The position numbers and the translations under genes were made by a program. From NCBI RefSeq assembly GCF_017814945.1, contig NZ_JAGIPX010000039.1, positions 20,078 through 84,077 of the forward strand: a stretch of DNA of 64,000 nt, read 5' to 3'. Source of the DNA: Paraburkholderia sp. LEh10. GTDB taxonomy: Bacteria; Pseudomonadota; Gammaproteobacteria; Burkholderiales; Burkholderiaceae. Below the pieces are notes generated by a model. The model searched no databases. It worked only from the letters and a program-made list of their open reading frames with translations, and was not told where the DNA came from. The first letter of the stretch is position 1, and the number at the start of each line of letters is the position of its first letter. Of the stretch, positions 50,386-59,781 are shown one piece after another.

Positions 50386-50733
50386 ATGCCAGTCAGCCAG
50401 ATGAAGAATTTGTATCGCGGACCCGCGTCGCGTGACACAGCGAGCGGACATTGCCTCGCTCGCGCGACGCCTGGCGAGTCCGTTGCCGGTCGTCGCACAG
50501 AAAACGACGCTACAGACTCCAATGCGTTAGCAGTGGTCTTTTATAAGGAAATTCTGGATCATTGCGGTTTTCCGCACCAATGCGAACTGATGCGCGTCTC
50601 GATCTCACCTGCTGTGCAGGAAGAGGCGGTAATCGACGCGATCCACAAGTTCGAGAGGTTGCAGAGAGTGAGTCACTGGAAATGCGCTGCCGACGGATAT
50701 GCAGTCGTAAGAGGCACGCCGCGAGGCAACTGA
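50386..50733 (+). CDS. small hypothetical protein
   Basis: A 115-residue soluble protein. A low-complexity N-terminal third is followed by a helix-strand region (SISPAVQEEAVIDAIHKFER, WKCAADGYAVV). AGGAG lies about seven bases before the ATG. An FNR-type class II promoter is upstream. Family unknown. Confidence 0.6.
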   Translation: MPVSQMKNLYRGPASRDTASGHCLARATPGESVAGRRTENDATDSNALAVVFYKEILDHCGFPHQCELMRVSISPAVQEEAVIDAIHKFERLQRVSHWKCAADGYAVVRGTPRGN

Positions 50734-50977
50734 TTTGGGGGTGCTTTCCAGAACAGGCATGAGTACAGGACCAGATCCGAAAGCGAACGCTTATATGTTT
50801 TTCTGTTAAAAATTCAAGAGGAATCCCGAATTCGCAACAGGTCTTTCGGTGTGGGGACGGTCGAAGTTCCCGAATCGGTTGGATGCCGATCGCGCTGGAT
50901 TGTGAGCACAACGCAGGCGTGGCACTGAAGGCATTGCGCGGAATCTTGGACATCTGCTTCGCGCCGGGAGGGAGAAC

Positions 50978-51421
50978 ATGTTCAAACATCTGCTGGTGCC
51001 GACCGATGGGTCGGCACTGTCCGAGAAAGCCATCCGCATGGCCGTAGGCCTCGCAAAACAGTTCGACGCGAAGATTACGGGGATTCATGCGATCCCGGAA
51101 TTCCACCTCTTGACATATGACACGGAGATGCTGGCCGACACCCGGGCCGAATACGCCCAGCACGCGAAGAACCATGCTGAACGATACCTAGCCTTTATCG
51201 AGCGTGCTGCCACGGACGCAGCGGTTCCATGCGATACGACCTGGGTGGCGAGCGATCATCCTTACGACGCGATCATCCGCACCGCGCAGGAACGGCACTG
51301 TGATCTGATTGTCATGGCATCGCACGGCCGGCGCGGCGTGGAAGGACTTCTGATTGGCAGCGAGACGCAAAAGGTCCTTATCCGCACCCGGATTCCCGTG
51401 TTGGTATGCCGCAGCCAGTGA
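50978..51421 (+). CDS. universal stress protein UspA family
   Basis: A 147-residue Usp domain: MFKHLLVPTDGSALSEKAI opens it, and LIVMASHGRRGVEGLLIGSETQKVLIRTRIPVLVCR closes it with the ATP-binding signature. GGGAGGGAG precedes the ATG. No FNR box is seen in the 244 bp upstream, unlike other usp genes here. Confidence 0.92.
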   Translation: MFKHLLVPTDGSALSEKAIRMAVGLAKQFDAKITGIHAIPEFHLLTYDTEMLADTRAEYAQHAKNHAERYLAFIERAATDAAVPCDTTWVASDHPYDAIIRTAQERHCDLIVMASHGRRGVEGLLIGSETQKVLIRTRIPVLVCRSQ

Positions 51422-51622
51422 CGGTGGTGAACAACGGTCCCGGCCGTACATGCCCGGTCACGCGCACCGGACCGTTGTGGTGCCATGGTGGCTGTACACG
51501 TATGCCGAATCGCCATTGGCCATTCCCGGTTGCACGGCGTCCGCCGGGACATGGCGAGCGTGTCGGCAGCCGCAGTAGCGTATTAGATGTGCGCAAGGTC
51601 ATACGTACCAGGTCGCACAGCT
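51422..51622 (-). pseudogene. fragment of a formate dehydrogenase alpha C terminus
   Basis: This stretch aligns base-by-base with the minus-strand 3' part of the intact alpha-subunit gene near 55530-55720. Shared landmarks read on the plus strand are GGTGAACAAC, ACATGCCCGGTCACGCG, GTGGCTGTACACGT and GGGACATG. It starts one base after the UspA stop and fades near 51622. It has diverged and cannot encode a domain alone. It indicates a former second formate dehydrogenase locus. Confidence 0.8.
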
Positions 51623-52054
51623 GACAGCAGGCGGGTCGAGTCGCAACCGCCTGGTTCGGGACTAGCGGGACGGGTCCCGCTTCTCCTTGACAGCGTTCGC
51701 CCTGTCTTTCCGCCAGCTCAGAAAGTTGGTCACGGCAGCCGCAATGAGTGTCTTTTCCGCAGTAGCTGGCGAAGGCGTTGCCGGTCGGTATGGGAAAGCG
51801 GATGGGAATGGGACTGCCGGGGCGCTCCCCCGACAAGGCTCGTGATGCGCTGTTCGACTGCACGACGGTTACTTGCGGCAGCTGGTTCGCCGACATGTAA
51901 CGTACGAAAAGAGCGGCGGTAAGGCAAAAAAAAAGCCCACAAACAGGCCAAGGAATAGCCGACAGAACAGCTCAAGCCGGGTGGAGTGTGCCACGCCTGC
52001 CTCCGTCTTCGTCGACGGTTGCCGTACTCTTATAGCGTGCCAGAATCTCGCGGA
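51623..52054. other. region without supported gene
   Basis: Open frames occur on the minus strand (51730-51975, 51869-52294), but they lack a ribosome site and family pattern. A poly-A run (AAAAAAAA) lies near 51927. Nothing else is recognised. Confidence 0.4.
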
Positions 52055-52266
52055 ATGGACATTCCCGGGTTTGAAAGGCACGAAGGCGACCAGCACGTAC
52101 GCATCAACCTGCTCGACAACCTGAGCGGGCTGCATGCTGGCCTGTTCGACACCGACACGGCAACGCGGATAGTGCAGCACCGTGAGCGTGACGATCGCGC
52201 GGCTGCGATCGTTGCCGGCGTCGCCGCCGCATGGTGCAGGCAGCCGGAAGCGCGGAGGCGACATGA
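52055..52266 (+). pseudogene. possible frameshifted gene coupled to 52263
   Basis: From ATG 52055 the frame reads MDIPGFERHEGDQHVRINLL, SGLHAGLFDTDTATRIVQHR and AAAIVAGVAAA. One base after this a second frame gives MVQAAGSAEAT and a TGA that overlaps the ATG of the next gene. A one-base indel near 52230 would join them. No family is recognised. Confidence 0.35.
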
Positions 52267-52535
52267 CATTGAAAGCGCAGCGGTACCGGGACAAGCTCCT
52301 GAAGGAAAGTCGGAAGGGTTTTTGCGGCTACCCGGTCGCAACGGTTGCCTTCTATGGACCCGACGATACGCGAGCGACAAAGGTGTCGGTGGGCATCATC
52401 GCTGACGAAGATGCAAACGCCGATCCCGTTGAATGGTGGTTCCCTGAGGTAGATGAATTGGTGCAGCCATCTCTCTCGATGCCCTGCCTGCTCCTGATCA
52501 GCGGCGATATCAGCCAGACCGGCTTCAGCCGATGA
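52263..52535 (+). CDS. small hypothetical protein
   Basis: A 90-residue protein (MTLKAQRYRDKLLKESRKGF, CGYPVATVAFYGPDDTRATK, EWWFPEVDELVQPS). Its beta-hairpin region resembles a small Burkholderia family of unknown function. GGAGG is seven bases before the ATG. No signal or membrane helix. Confidence 0.6.
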   Translation: MTLKAQRYRDKLLKESRKGFCGYPVATVAFYGPDDTRATKVSVGIIADEDANADPVEWWFPEVDELVQPSLSMPCLLLISGDISQTGFSR

Positions 52536-52692
52536 TCTCGCCGCTCCAACGGTCGCGGTTACGCCAGAACGGACACAGCGGACAGGTTTCGCCTTCCGGA
52601 TAGTCGATGCTTCCTCGTGCGGACACCCGATGATGCGATCGACGGCGACCACCGACCTGGCGCCCTGCTGTTCGATAAACCGGACATCAATT
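52533..52692 (-). pseudogene. frameshifted small gene with CPLCPF motif
   Basis: On the minus strand one frame reads LFQIDVRFIEQQGARSVVAV and DRIIGCPHEE. The next frame continues IDYPEGETCPLCPFWRNRDR and WSGEII to a stop at 52533. The paired CPxCP and CPHEE look like a small zinc-binding protein. One indel near 52620 separates the halves. Confidence 0.5.
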
Positions 52693-53004
52693 TGAAACAG
52701 GCAGGGTGATTGCGCCAGGGCAATGCCTGCGCCACAAACCTGTCTATCATCAACCGGATTCAGGCGTGGGAAGACTGAAATCGGCCTTGGAGGGGTTAGG
52801 TACTCTGATCGCTGCCGCATCTGTCGGAGTGCGGTACTGTCCAATATGCAGGACGCCCCGGATTGTCGCGCCCCCGACGCTCCCTCTACCCTCGACTTCC
52901 CACGCCATTTGCAGCGAATGCGCCACCGGCAACGCGCCGTCACAAGCGGGCGCGTTGGCCGACGCAATGCATACAGCACCTACTCGAGCTATCAGGAGGC
53001 AAGC

Positions 53005-53199
53005 ATGCTCAGCGCCCATGAATTTGCGACGTTGATGCTGGTAAGGGACTCGGCCGACCACATTGCCGAGCGCGAGGAACTCGATACTTTGCTTGAACGG
53101 CAGCTCGTTGCCATGGAGCAGCTTGCCGGCGGGGCTGTACGGCCACGCATTACACAGGAGGGCGATTCACTTCTTCGTCACTTGGCGCGTATGCACTGA
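53005..53199 (+). CDS. small conserved Burkholderia-type protein
   Basis: A 64-residue acidic helical protein (MLSAHEFATLMLVRDSADHI, LDTLLERQLVAMEQLAGG). CAGGAGG six to seven bases before the ATG is a strong ribosome site. The open frame upstream to 52723 is not coding-like. No function is known. Confidence 0.7.
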   Translation: MLSAHEFATLMLVRDSADHIAEREELDTLLERQLVAMEQLAGGAVRPRITQEGDSLLRHLARMH

Positions 53200-53633
53200 C
53201 AGGTCTAACCCTGCCGGGTGTGGGCCGGGACGCCGGGCGATGGCGAAAGGAAAACGCTGCGCGCGAGCCGCATAGGAGCGCCAAGGCGGTGAAGAACGTG
53301 TCGAGCAATGAGCCGTATTTCGTTGCTTGCCGTGACGAATCCCGAACAGGTCGAGCAGGTCGCTCACCAGGCACTTCAACTGCCGCACGACGAGTTGCTT
53401 GGTGGTCGCGCCAGTGCCGATAATACGAGAGGATGCGATGATCAAATCAGGGTTGCTTACTTACACTCATTCTCCCGAACTGGTGCGTACTTAAGATGTC
53501 ATCGTCAACGCCTTCAGCCATCCCCAAAGCGCACGCTCAACATTGCCGTCGCAAGCGCTACGGGATGAACAAGCCGCCAGCCAGCGTTATACTTTCAACC
53601 TTTCATTGCTTCGTCTGGCACCAAGGATTACAC
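53200..53633. other. region without supported gene
   Basis: Short open frames exist on both strands (53308-53568 and 53167-53445), but neither has a ribosome site or family pattern. A very short frame at 53438 ends in TAA at 53494. Nothing more is recognised. Confidence 0.35.
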
Positions 53634-53975
53634 ATGAGCGCATTGCCCCGTTGTCCAAAATGCAATTCCGAGTTCACGTATGAAGACGGAGGCGTCTACA
53701 TCTGCCCGGAGTGTGCCCATGAATGGTCGGCGCACGCAACCGTGCCGATCGAAACGGTTGAGAGGGTTTATCGCGATTCCGCCGGGAATGTCTTGCAGGA
53801 TGGGGATACCGTCACTGTCATCAAGGACTTGAAACTGAAGGGTTCGGCTGGCGTGGTCAAGATGGGCACCAAGGTAAAAAATATCCGGCTGGTGGACAGT
53901 GACCACGATATCGATTGCAAGGTCGATGGCTTTGGTGCCATGAGCCTGAAATCGGAATTCGTCAGGAAGGCGTGA
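53634..53975 (+). CDS. phnA: PhnA/YjdM family zinc-ribbon protein
   Basis: A 113-residue protein with an N-terminal zinc ribbon CPKCNS and CPECAHEW (residues about 8-30). A beta-barrel KOW-like part follows (VLQDGDTVTVIKDLKLKGSA, VKMGTKVKNIRLVDSDHDID, FGAMSLKSEFVRKA), as in PhnA/YjdM. The name comes from alkylphosphonate clusters, but the family is not a phosphonate enzyme; its role is unknown. The ATG at 53634 is preferred over the longer frame. Confidence 0.88.
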   Translation: MSALPRCPKCNSEFTYEDGGVYICPECAHEWSAHATVPIETVERVYRDSAGNVLQDGDTVTVIKDLKLKGSAGVVKMGTKVKNIRLVDSDHDIDCKVDGFGAMSLKSEFVRKA

Positions 53976-54540
53976 CCAGGCGCATGGCGCATGAGAATGG
54001 CGGCTGTTGGCTTCTGCCGGCTGAGCCGCCCCTGAGGCATTGTCAACTTGCCGAGAGGGAGACGGCACGACGGCAGATGTGAGAACTGGCCAGATAGCGG
54101 TCAACGGATTTTGGGCGACGACGCAAAGATAGAGATCGAGAATTCGGTTGAGCACCTGATCTCGCACGATTGAGGGGTCAACGGACTTTGATCGTCCCGA
54201 TTCACGTGACGGAGATAAATAACCGCCAGTCGTTCAACAGATGCAGTGAGTGCAATCCGAAACAACAGCGCACACGGACGCCCTGACTCGTCTGGATAGG
54301 TCAGGTCGAGAAATGGTGTTTGATAGGGCGTGCGAAGCTCAGCGCGAAGAGTTGTGCCGATCCGGACGAACCCGCACACCCAAGCCTACGGAGCAGGGGG
54401 CAAAGTCAAGTAAAGCTATCTTTAAAAGATCGCCTCGTGTGACTTTAGCCATATACAATGGTCTTGTGTTCCGGTACGGGGTTCGCTTCATTATTGGACC
54501 ATGCAGCCGGTATGGCATCGGTCGCGTTCAACCCGTAATC
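53976..54540. other. region with coding-like fragments only
   Basis: A fragment at 54109-54171 reads GDDAKIEIENSVEHLISHD to a stop, like the end of a lost gene. On the other strand 54101-54379 reads LLFRIALTASVERLAVIYLR, faintly RelE-like. Neither has a full length or start. An AT-rich stretch near 54400-54460 may contain a promoter. Confidence 0.35.
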
Positions 54541-54762
54541 CTACGGACACTCAACGACCGCGTCGATCTCGTCGTTGATGAGATCGCGCACGTATGCGTG
54601 CTCGTCTGGCCTGAACCGACGCCATGCGCGATCGGCGAAGTGGTGCAGTATCACGACGGATTGCGTATCGATCTCAATGGCGATGCGGATCTTCAAAAAT
54701 GGATCGCTTGCCCATGGAGACCCCCATCGGCCAGTCAGAAGTTTCGCGCCCATCTTCCTCAT
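54541..54762 (-). CDS. small hypothetical protein
   Basis: A 73-residue protein: LTGRWGSPWASDPFLKIRIA, VVILHHFADRAWRRFRPDEH and YVRDLINDEIDAVVECP. Codon use is good on this strand. GGATGAGGAAG lies around the start, so ATG 54753 is an alternative. The overlapping plus-strand frame (54250-54954) is less coding-like. Family unknown. Confidence 0.5.
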   Translation of the reverse strand: MRKMGAKLLTGRWGSPWASDPFLKIRIAIEIDTQSVVILHHFADRAWRRFRPDEHAYVRDLINDEIDAVVECP

Positions 54763-54956
54763 CCACAATTCCGATCAAGTCAGTTTACCGCGCTCGGAGG
54801 CGAGTCAAGTCCGGCTCCTGATATCACCCTCGTACATATCCTGGTTGTCGGGGTCGCGGCGCGCTGCCGAATGATCAAGCAGTGGCTGGTCTCTGCGGGG
54901 CGATCTGACACGGATGAGCAGTACAATTTTGTGACCGGATACTGGAGGGCATAACC

Positions 54957-55178
54957 ATGAACGCGGTCCAGGACTACCGTGATTGGAAGCTGGATATCGA
55001 ACCGGTTGCCGCCGGGGGAATGTACACAGCCAAGGCCACAATCTCGCGGTCGAGCACGGACTCGGACGACGGATACTTCAGCTACACGTTCAAGAATCTC
55101 GGCGTGTCGGACACACCTGAGGGCGCTATCCAGTGGGCTGCTGACTGGCTGCGTGGGTGGATTGACGATAACGCGTAG
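54957..55178 (+). CDS. small hypothetical protein
   Basis: A 73-residue soluble protein (YRDWKLDIEPVAAGGMYTAK, YFSYTFKNLGVSDTPEGAIQ) ending in a Trp-rich helix (WAADWLRGWIDDN). GGAGG nine bases upstream supports the ATG. The strand-strand-helix pattern is shared with the protein at 32632. Function unknown. Confidence 0.65.
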   Translation: MNAVQDYRDWKLDIEPVAAGGMYTAKATISRSSTDSDDGYFSYTFKNLGVSDTPEGAIQWAADWLRGWIDDNA

Positions 55179-55410
55179 GCCGGTACGTGGCCGGGGTACG
55201 ATGGGTCGGCAATCGATGCTCTTACAAGGTGCCACTTTTTGATCCCGGGCTGTGGCTCGAATGGGTAATGACGGTGACGTTCCGCTGCTGCTACGACTGT
55301 CCGCGGCCGACCCCACAAGAGACGTCCAGCTTTCTCGATAACGGACACTCGCACACGGGGTCGACTTCTATTGGTGGATCTCAGTGTTCCAGCACGCGTC
55401 GCATTCGTTG

Positions 55411-58077
55411 TTAACGACCTTCAATCGCGCGCTCCACCCGCACCGCGGTTACCTTGTATTCGGGTGCGTGTACCTGCCGGTCGCGCACGGGGGAAGTAAG
55501 GCGGTTCACGAACAGTTCAGCCCGGTGGAAGGTGGTGAACAACTGCCCCGGCTGGACATGCCCGGTCACGCGTAGCGGCAGCGTCGTCGCGCCGTGGCGG
55601 CTGTACACGTGTACGGAATCGCCGTCCACCATCCCCAGTTGCGCTGCATCCGCCGGGGACATGTCGAGCGTGTCGGTCGGCCACAGTTGCACATTAGGCG
55701 TGCGGCAGCTCATCGTGCCAGCGTTGAAGTGATAGAGCGTGCGGCCAGTGGTCAGAAGCAAGGGATAGGTATCGTCGGTGGTTTCGGATGTGGGTATGAA
55801 GTCGATCGGTGCCAATGCTGCGGTCTTGCCGATCGGAAAGCGCGTCCGGTGTAGGATGGGTGTGCCCGGGTGCTGCTCGCTCGGGCAGGGCCAGTGAAGG
55901 CTTTCTCGTTCCAGCCGGTCGTAGGTCAGACCGGCCGCCTCCGGCCACACCGTGCGCACTTCGTCCCAGATGGCGGCCGGGCTGTCGAAGCTGAAACCCT
56001 CTGCATGGCCGAGCCTTGCGGCGAGCGCCAGAACGATCCACCAGTCCGCCCTGGCAGCGCCTGGCGGCGACACCACACCGCGGATGCGCTGCACCCGCCG
56101 GTCCGCGTTCATGAAGGTGCCGTCTTTTTCGAAGCACGACGCCGCCGGCAGGAATACGGTGCCGAACTCGCGGGCGGTCTCGTTGAGAAACAGGTCTTGC
56201 ACGATCACCAGATCGAGTCTCGCCAGCGCATCACGGGTGGCGGTTTCGTTGGCAAGCGACAGGTAGACGTCGTAACCGCACGCCCACAACGCCTTGAGCT
56301 TGCCGTCACGCGCAGCATCCATCATCTGCAGCAAATCCAGGCCATGCGTGGCGGGTAGTCGGCAGTCCCAGGCGGCTTCGAAGCGCGCCCCGGCCTCCTT
56401 GATCAGTTGAGAGCCGGTCAGCGTTACCGGGTCACACCCCATTTGCGCTGACCCTTGAACATTATTCTGGCCGCGCAAAGGGTTGATGCCGGCGCCGGAT
56501 TTGCCGAGATTGCCCGTCAGCAAGGCGAGATTGATGAGCGTCATCACGCCCTCTGTGCCCTGCAGGTGCTCGGTCACGCCCAGGCCATGGAAACACATCG
56601 CCGGCTGGCCGGCTGCATAGATGCGCGCGGCGGTGCGGATGTCCGCCGCGGCAACGCCGCACGCGTCGGCAACCCGCTCCGGTGCGTACCCCGTGATGAA
56701 GGAGGCAAAGTCCTCAAGGCCGGTCACCCGTTCAGCCAGAAAGGACTGATCGACCAGGCCTTCCTCGATCACCGTCGCGGCCATGGCATTGAATAGCGGG
56801 ATGTTACAGCCTGGCCGCACCGCCAGATGTACATCGGCAAGCTGCGCAAGTTCGGTGCTGCGCGGATCCACCACCACTAGCCTGGCCCCATGCAGGACAG
56901 CTTGCTTGATGCGCGCACCGACGACGGGGTGGTTCTCGGTCGGGTTGGCGCCGCACAGCAGAAAGGCGTTGGTGACTTCAATGTCGTCAAAGCAATTGGT
57001 CGCGGCTCCGGTGCCCAGCATGGTCTTGAGCGCCTTGGCGCTGGGGGTATGGCAGACGCGGGCGCAGCAATCGACGTTGTTGGTGCCTAGCACCACGCGG
57101 GCAAACTTCTGCAGCAGATAGTTTTCCTCGTTACTGGCGCGGGCTGAACCCAGCACGCCAATCGCATCCGGCCCAGCGGTCGCGATGATCGTGCGCAGCT
57201 GGCTGGCGACGAAACCGAGCGCATCGGCCCAGCTTGCCGCTTGCCATTCCCCGTCGCGGCGGATCATCGGTGTAACGATGCGGTCCGCCGCATGGTTGAA
57301 CTCGAAGGCATACCGACCTTTCGCGCACAGATGGCCCCGGTTGGTCGGATGATCTGCGGGTCGCACCGTCACTACCCGCCCATCGCTGCTGCCGATGTCC
57401 ATCTGGCAACCAACGCCGCAGTAACCGCAGGTGGTCCGGGTCCAGTCGGTCGGCTCGAACGGGCTGCGCTTGTCGAACAACGCGCCGGTCGGGCAGGTAT
57501 CGACGCACGCGCCGCAGCTCACGCATCCGCCAGCGAGCAAAGACGGCCCCTTGCCGGGTGCGACATGGGTTTTTTCGCCGCGTTGCCAGGTCTCCCAAAC
57601 GAACTGACCCTGCACATCTTCGCAGATCCGCACGCAGCGATAGCAATGGATGCAGCGCTCCATTGCCACGCCGAGATAGGGGTGACTGTCGTCACGGAAC
57701 AGTGGGGCGAGCGTCGCTCCGCCTGCCGTTAGTTCGTAGCGAGCAAGCAGTTGGTGGAAGGACCGCCTGGGTTCGGCGATGACGGCTTCCGGCGGGTAGT
57801 GTGCCGCGATCAGCGCCAGATTGGTTCGACGCAACGCTTCCAGCGCCGGGGTATGCGTGCGCACCTGCATGCCATCCTCGACGGTGGCAGCACAGCTCGG
57901 TACCGGCTGAGGCTGGCCCTCGATTTCCACCACGCACAGCCGGCAAGCACCCGCCGGGGCCAGACGTTCGTCGTAACAGGTATGCGGCACTGCCGCACCG
58001 GCCTGCTCCAGGACATCCAGCAGGCACATGCCGGGCTGTGCATCGTGCGCAATGCCGTTGATCGTTATCTGAAGCAT
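55411..58077 (-). CDS. fdhA: formate dehydrogenase alpha subunit (molybdopterin, Cys form)
   Basis: An 888-residue NAD-type formate dehydrogenase large subunit. N-terminal 2Fe-2S domain with Cys34, 45, 48 and 62. A Cys-cluster region and ferredoxin-like double 4Fe-4S (CIHCYRC, CVSCGACVDTCP) follow. The molybdopterin catalytic domain begins CGYCGVGCQMDIG. The Mo ligand position reads VDCCARVCHTPS, so it is cysteine rather than selenocysteine. GAGGAG is seven bases before ATG 58077. It overlaps the beta-subunit gene by 13 bases. It oxidises formate and passes electrons to the flavoprotein. Confidence 0.93.
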   Translation of the reverse strand: MLQITINGIAHDAQPGMCLLDVLEQAGAAVPHTCYDERLAPAGACRLCVVEIEGQPQPVPSCAATVEDGMQVRTHTPALEALRRTNLALIAAHYPPEAVIAEPRRSFHQLLARYELTAGGATLAPLFRDDSHPYLGVAMERCIHCYRCVRICEDVQGQFVWETWQRGEKTHVAPGKGPSLLAGGCVSCGACVDTCPTGALFDKRSPFEPTDWTRTTCGYCGVGCQMDIGSSDGRVVTVRPADHPTNRGHLCAKGRYAFEFNHAADRIVTPMIRRDGEWQAASWADALGFVASQLRTIIATAGPDAIGVLGSARASNEENYLLQKFARVVLGTNNVDCCARVCHTPSAKALKTMLGTGAATNCFDDIEVTNAFLLCGANPTENHPVVGARIKQAVLHGARLVVVDPRSTELAQLADVHLAVRPGCNIPLFNAMAATVIEEGLVDQSFLAERVTGLEDFASFITGYAPERVADACGVAAADIRTAARIYAAGQPAMCFHGLGVTEHLQGTEGVMTLINLALLTGNLGKSGAGINPLRGQNNVQGSAQMGCDPVTLTGSQLIKEAGARFEAAWDCRLPATHGLDLLQMMDAARDGKLKALWACGYDVYLSLANETATRDALARLDLVIVQDLFLNETAREFGTVFLPAASCFEKDGTFMNADRRVQRIRGVVSPPGAARADWWIVLALAARLGHAEGFSFDSPAAIWDEVRTVWPEAAGLTYDRLERESLHWPCPSEQHPGTPILHRTRFPIGKTAALAPIDFIPTSETTDDTYPLLLTTGRTLYHFNAGTMSCRTPNVQLWPTDTLDMSPADAAQLGMVDGDSVHVYSRHGATTLPLRVTGHVQPGQLFTTFHRAELFVNRLTSPVRDRQVHAPEYKVTAVRVERAIEGR

Positions 58078-59516
58078 GCCGACCACTCCTCGCCGTAGTG
58101 AGTCTGCAAGGCGCGAGCGAACTCGGCCAGGCCGCGCCCGTGCCCACACAAGCTCGTGGCAGCGAGTGCTTCCAGCAGCGCTTCACATTGAGCCGCGTCG
58201 TCACTGCCTCGCCTCGGCACATCTTGCGTGACAGGGGCGAACATTGCCTCCAGCCTCGGGGTGCCCAAGTGGCATGGCGTGCATTTCCCGCATGATTCGC
58301 GCGCACCGAAGCGGAATACCTCCTCGACGATGGCTGCCAGCGGTGTATCGTCGGCGAAGGCAATCACACCGCCGTGACCGACCGCGCAACCGATCGCCTG
58401 CATTTCCTCGTAACCCAGCCGGGTACCGAGCAGCGCGGGCGGCACGATGCCGGCCAGTGGCCCGCCCACCATGACCCCCTTGAGCTGGCCGCGCCGCAGC
58501 CCGCCGCCCAGTTCGTCCACCACGCGCTCGAGCGGAATGCCGAACTCCACTTCGTATAATCCCGGTCTGCGGAACAAGGAATTGAGCGACAGCAGTTTGG
58601 TGCCGCGGCTTTGCGAGAAGCCCAAACTGGCAAACGCGTCAGCTCCGTGTGTGACAATCCAGGGTACGGTGCACAGAGTTTCCACGTTCTGCACCAAGGT
58701 CGGCAGTCCGAACAGTCCGTGTTCAGTAACCTGCGGCGGTCGCATTCTTGCTTCCGGCCGACGGCCTTCCAGCGCGTTAAGCAATGAGGTCTCTTCGCCG
58801 CACAGATAACTGCCTTCGCCGATCACGCATTCCAGGTCAAATTGCACACCCAGCCAGCCGGCTGCCCGCGCCTCGAGCAACGCGTTGGCAAGCACACGTG
58901 CCGCATCGGGGTATTCCTTGCGCACGTAAATATAGCCGTGCGTCGCACCCGTCGCATGGGCGGCGATGGTGGCGGCTTCCATCAGGCGGAATGGATCGCC
59001 CTCGAGCAGCAAGCGGTCGGAAAATGCACCAGGATCACCTTCATCTGCATTGATCACCAGGTATTTACGATGGGCGTGCTGTACTGCCATTGCTTCCCAT
59101 TTCCGACCTGCCGGAAAGCCTGCGCCGCCACGACCGCGCAATTGCGCATTGTCGATCAGCCGCACCACATCGTGCGGCGGCATGGATAACGCAGCGAGGC
59201 GTGCCACGCCACCACCGCATTGTTGATATTCGGCCAGCCCGCGCACACCGCCCGTGCGCACATTGTCCAGCAACACACTGCGGCGGCTGTGGACCGCGAT
59301 ATGCGGCGAGATATCGTGGTCGGCATCGCTGGGTGCCGCATAGCACTTGCCCAGGCAATAAACAGGTGGGCTCTGCTGACACGCCTTGGCCCAATGCCCG
59401 AGGTTGCCCGCGCTGGCGGCGAAGCAGGCCAGACCGTTGCAGGCACAGCCCGCTAGCGGCACGCCGGCCAAGTGATAGAAGCTGCCGGCCGCGGCATGGC
59501 GTTGCATCGGCTTCAT
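58065..59516 (-). CDS. fdhB: formate dehydrogenase beta subunit, NuoF-like with short NuoE-like head
   Basis: A 483-residue flavoprotein. A short N-terminal segment keeps 2Fe-2S ligands of NuoE (CNGLAC and CLGKC, Cys26, 31, 54, 58) but is about 70 residues instead of about 160. NuoF parts follow: RGRGGAGFPAGRKWE, NADEGDPGAFSDR, IGEGSYLCGEETSLLNALEG (FMN/NAD) and the 4Fe-4S motif ESCGKCTPCHLGT near residue 410. It transfers electrons from the alpha subunit to NAD. AAGGAG is seven bases before the ATG. No separate gamma or chaperone gene (fdhD) is nearby. Confidence 0.92.
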   Translation of the reverse strand: MKPMQRHAAAGSFYHLAGVPLAGCACNGLACFAASAGNLGHWAKACQQSPPVYCLGKCYAAPSDADHDISPHIAVHSRRSVLLDNVRTGGVRGLAEYQQCGGGVARLAALSMPPHDVVRLIDNAQLRGRGGAGFPAGRKWEAMAVQHAHRKYLVINADEGDPGAFSDRLLLEGDPFRLMEAATIAAHATGATHGYIYVRKEYPDAARVLANALLEARAAGWLGVQFDLECVIGEGSYLCGEETSLLNALEGRRPEARMRPPQVTEHGLFGLPTLVQNVETLCTVPWIVTHGADAFASLGFSQSRGTKLLSLNSLFRRPGLYEVEFGIPLERVVDELGGGLRRGQLKGVMVGGPLAGIVPPALLGTRLGYEEMQAIGCAVGHGGVIAFADDTPLAAIVEEVFRFGARESCGKCTPCHLGTPRLEAMFAPVTQDVPRRGSDDAAQCEALLEALAATSLCGHGRGLAEFARALQTHYGEEWSACFR

Positions 59517-59561
59517 CTCGTGCTCCTTGCGTATCAGGACATGGTACGCCGCCGTTGAAAT

Positions 59562-59584
59562 GACTTGCCGTGTGATGTCAAGTC
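59562..59584 (-). promoter_or_regulatory. inverted repeat GACTTG/CAAGTC upstream of formate dehydrogenase
   Basis: GACTTG (59562-59567) and CAAGTC (59579-59584) form a dyad with an 11-base spacer, about 55 bp before the beta-subunit ATG. It is not an FNR box and may be an operator of another type. Confidence 0.4.
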
Positions 59585-59781
59585 GTCTTCGGGAGTATTC
59601 GAACCGACAGGCTCACTTATTTATGGAACGCCCTTCGCGCCGATAAGCGCGGTCGCCAATCGCTCAGCTTAGCCATGCCGACCATCATTGCTTTGCTCGT
59701 CCAAATCATCGACCGCCGAGCCCGTCCGTGGCTCCGTCGAGTGACACGGCACGATAGATCAGCACTTGTCGAATTTGTTCC

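Noticed and set aside
54101..54379. RelE-like toxin on the minus strand
   Set aside because: Only one strand-like segment recalls the fold; no antitoxin partner or ribosome site.
54250..54954. 234-codon plus-strand frame
   Set aside because: No conserved pattern, and the minus strand has a better small gene inside it (54541-54762).
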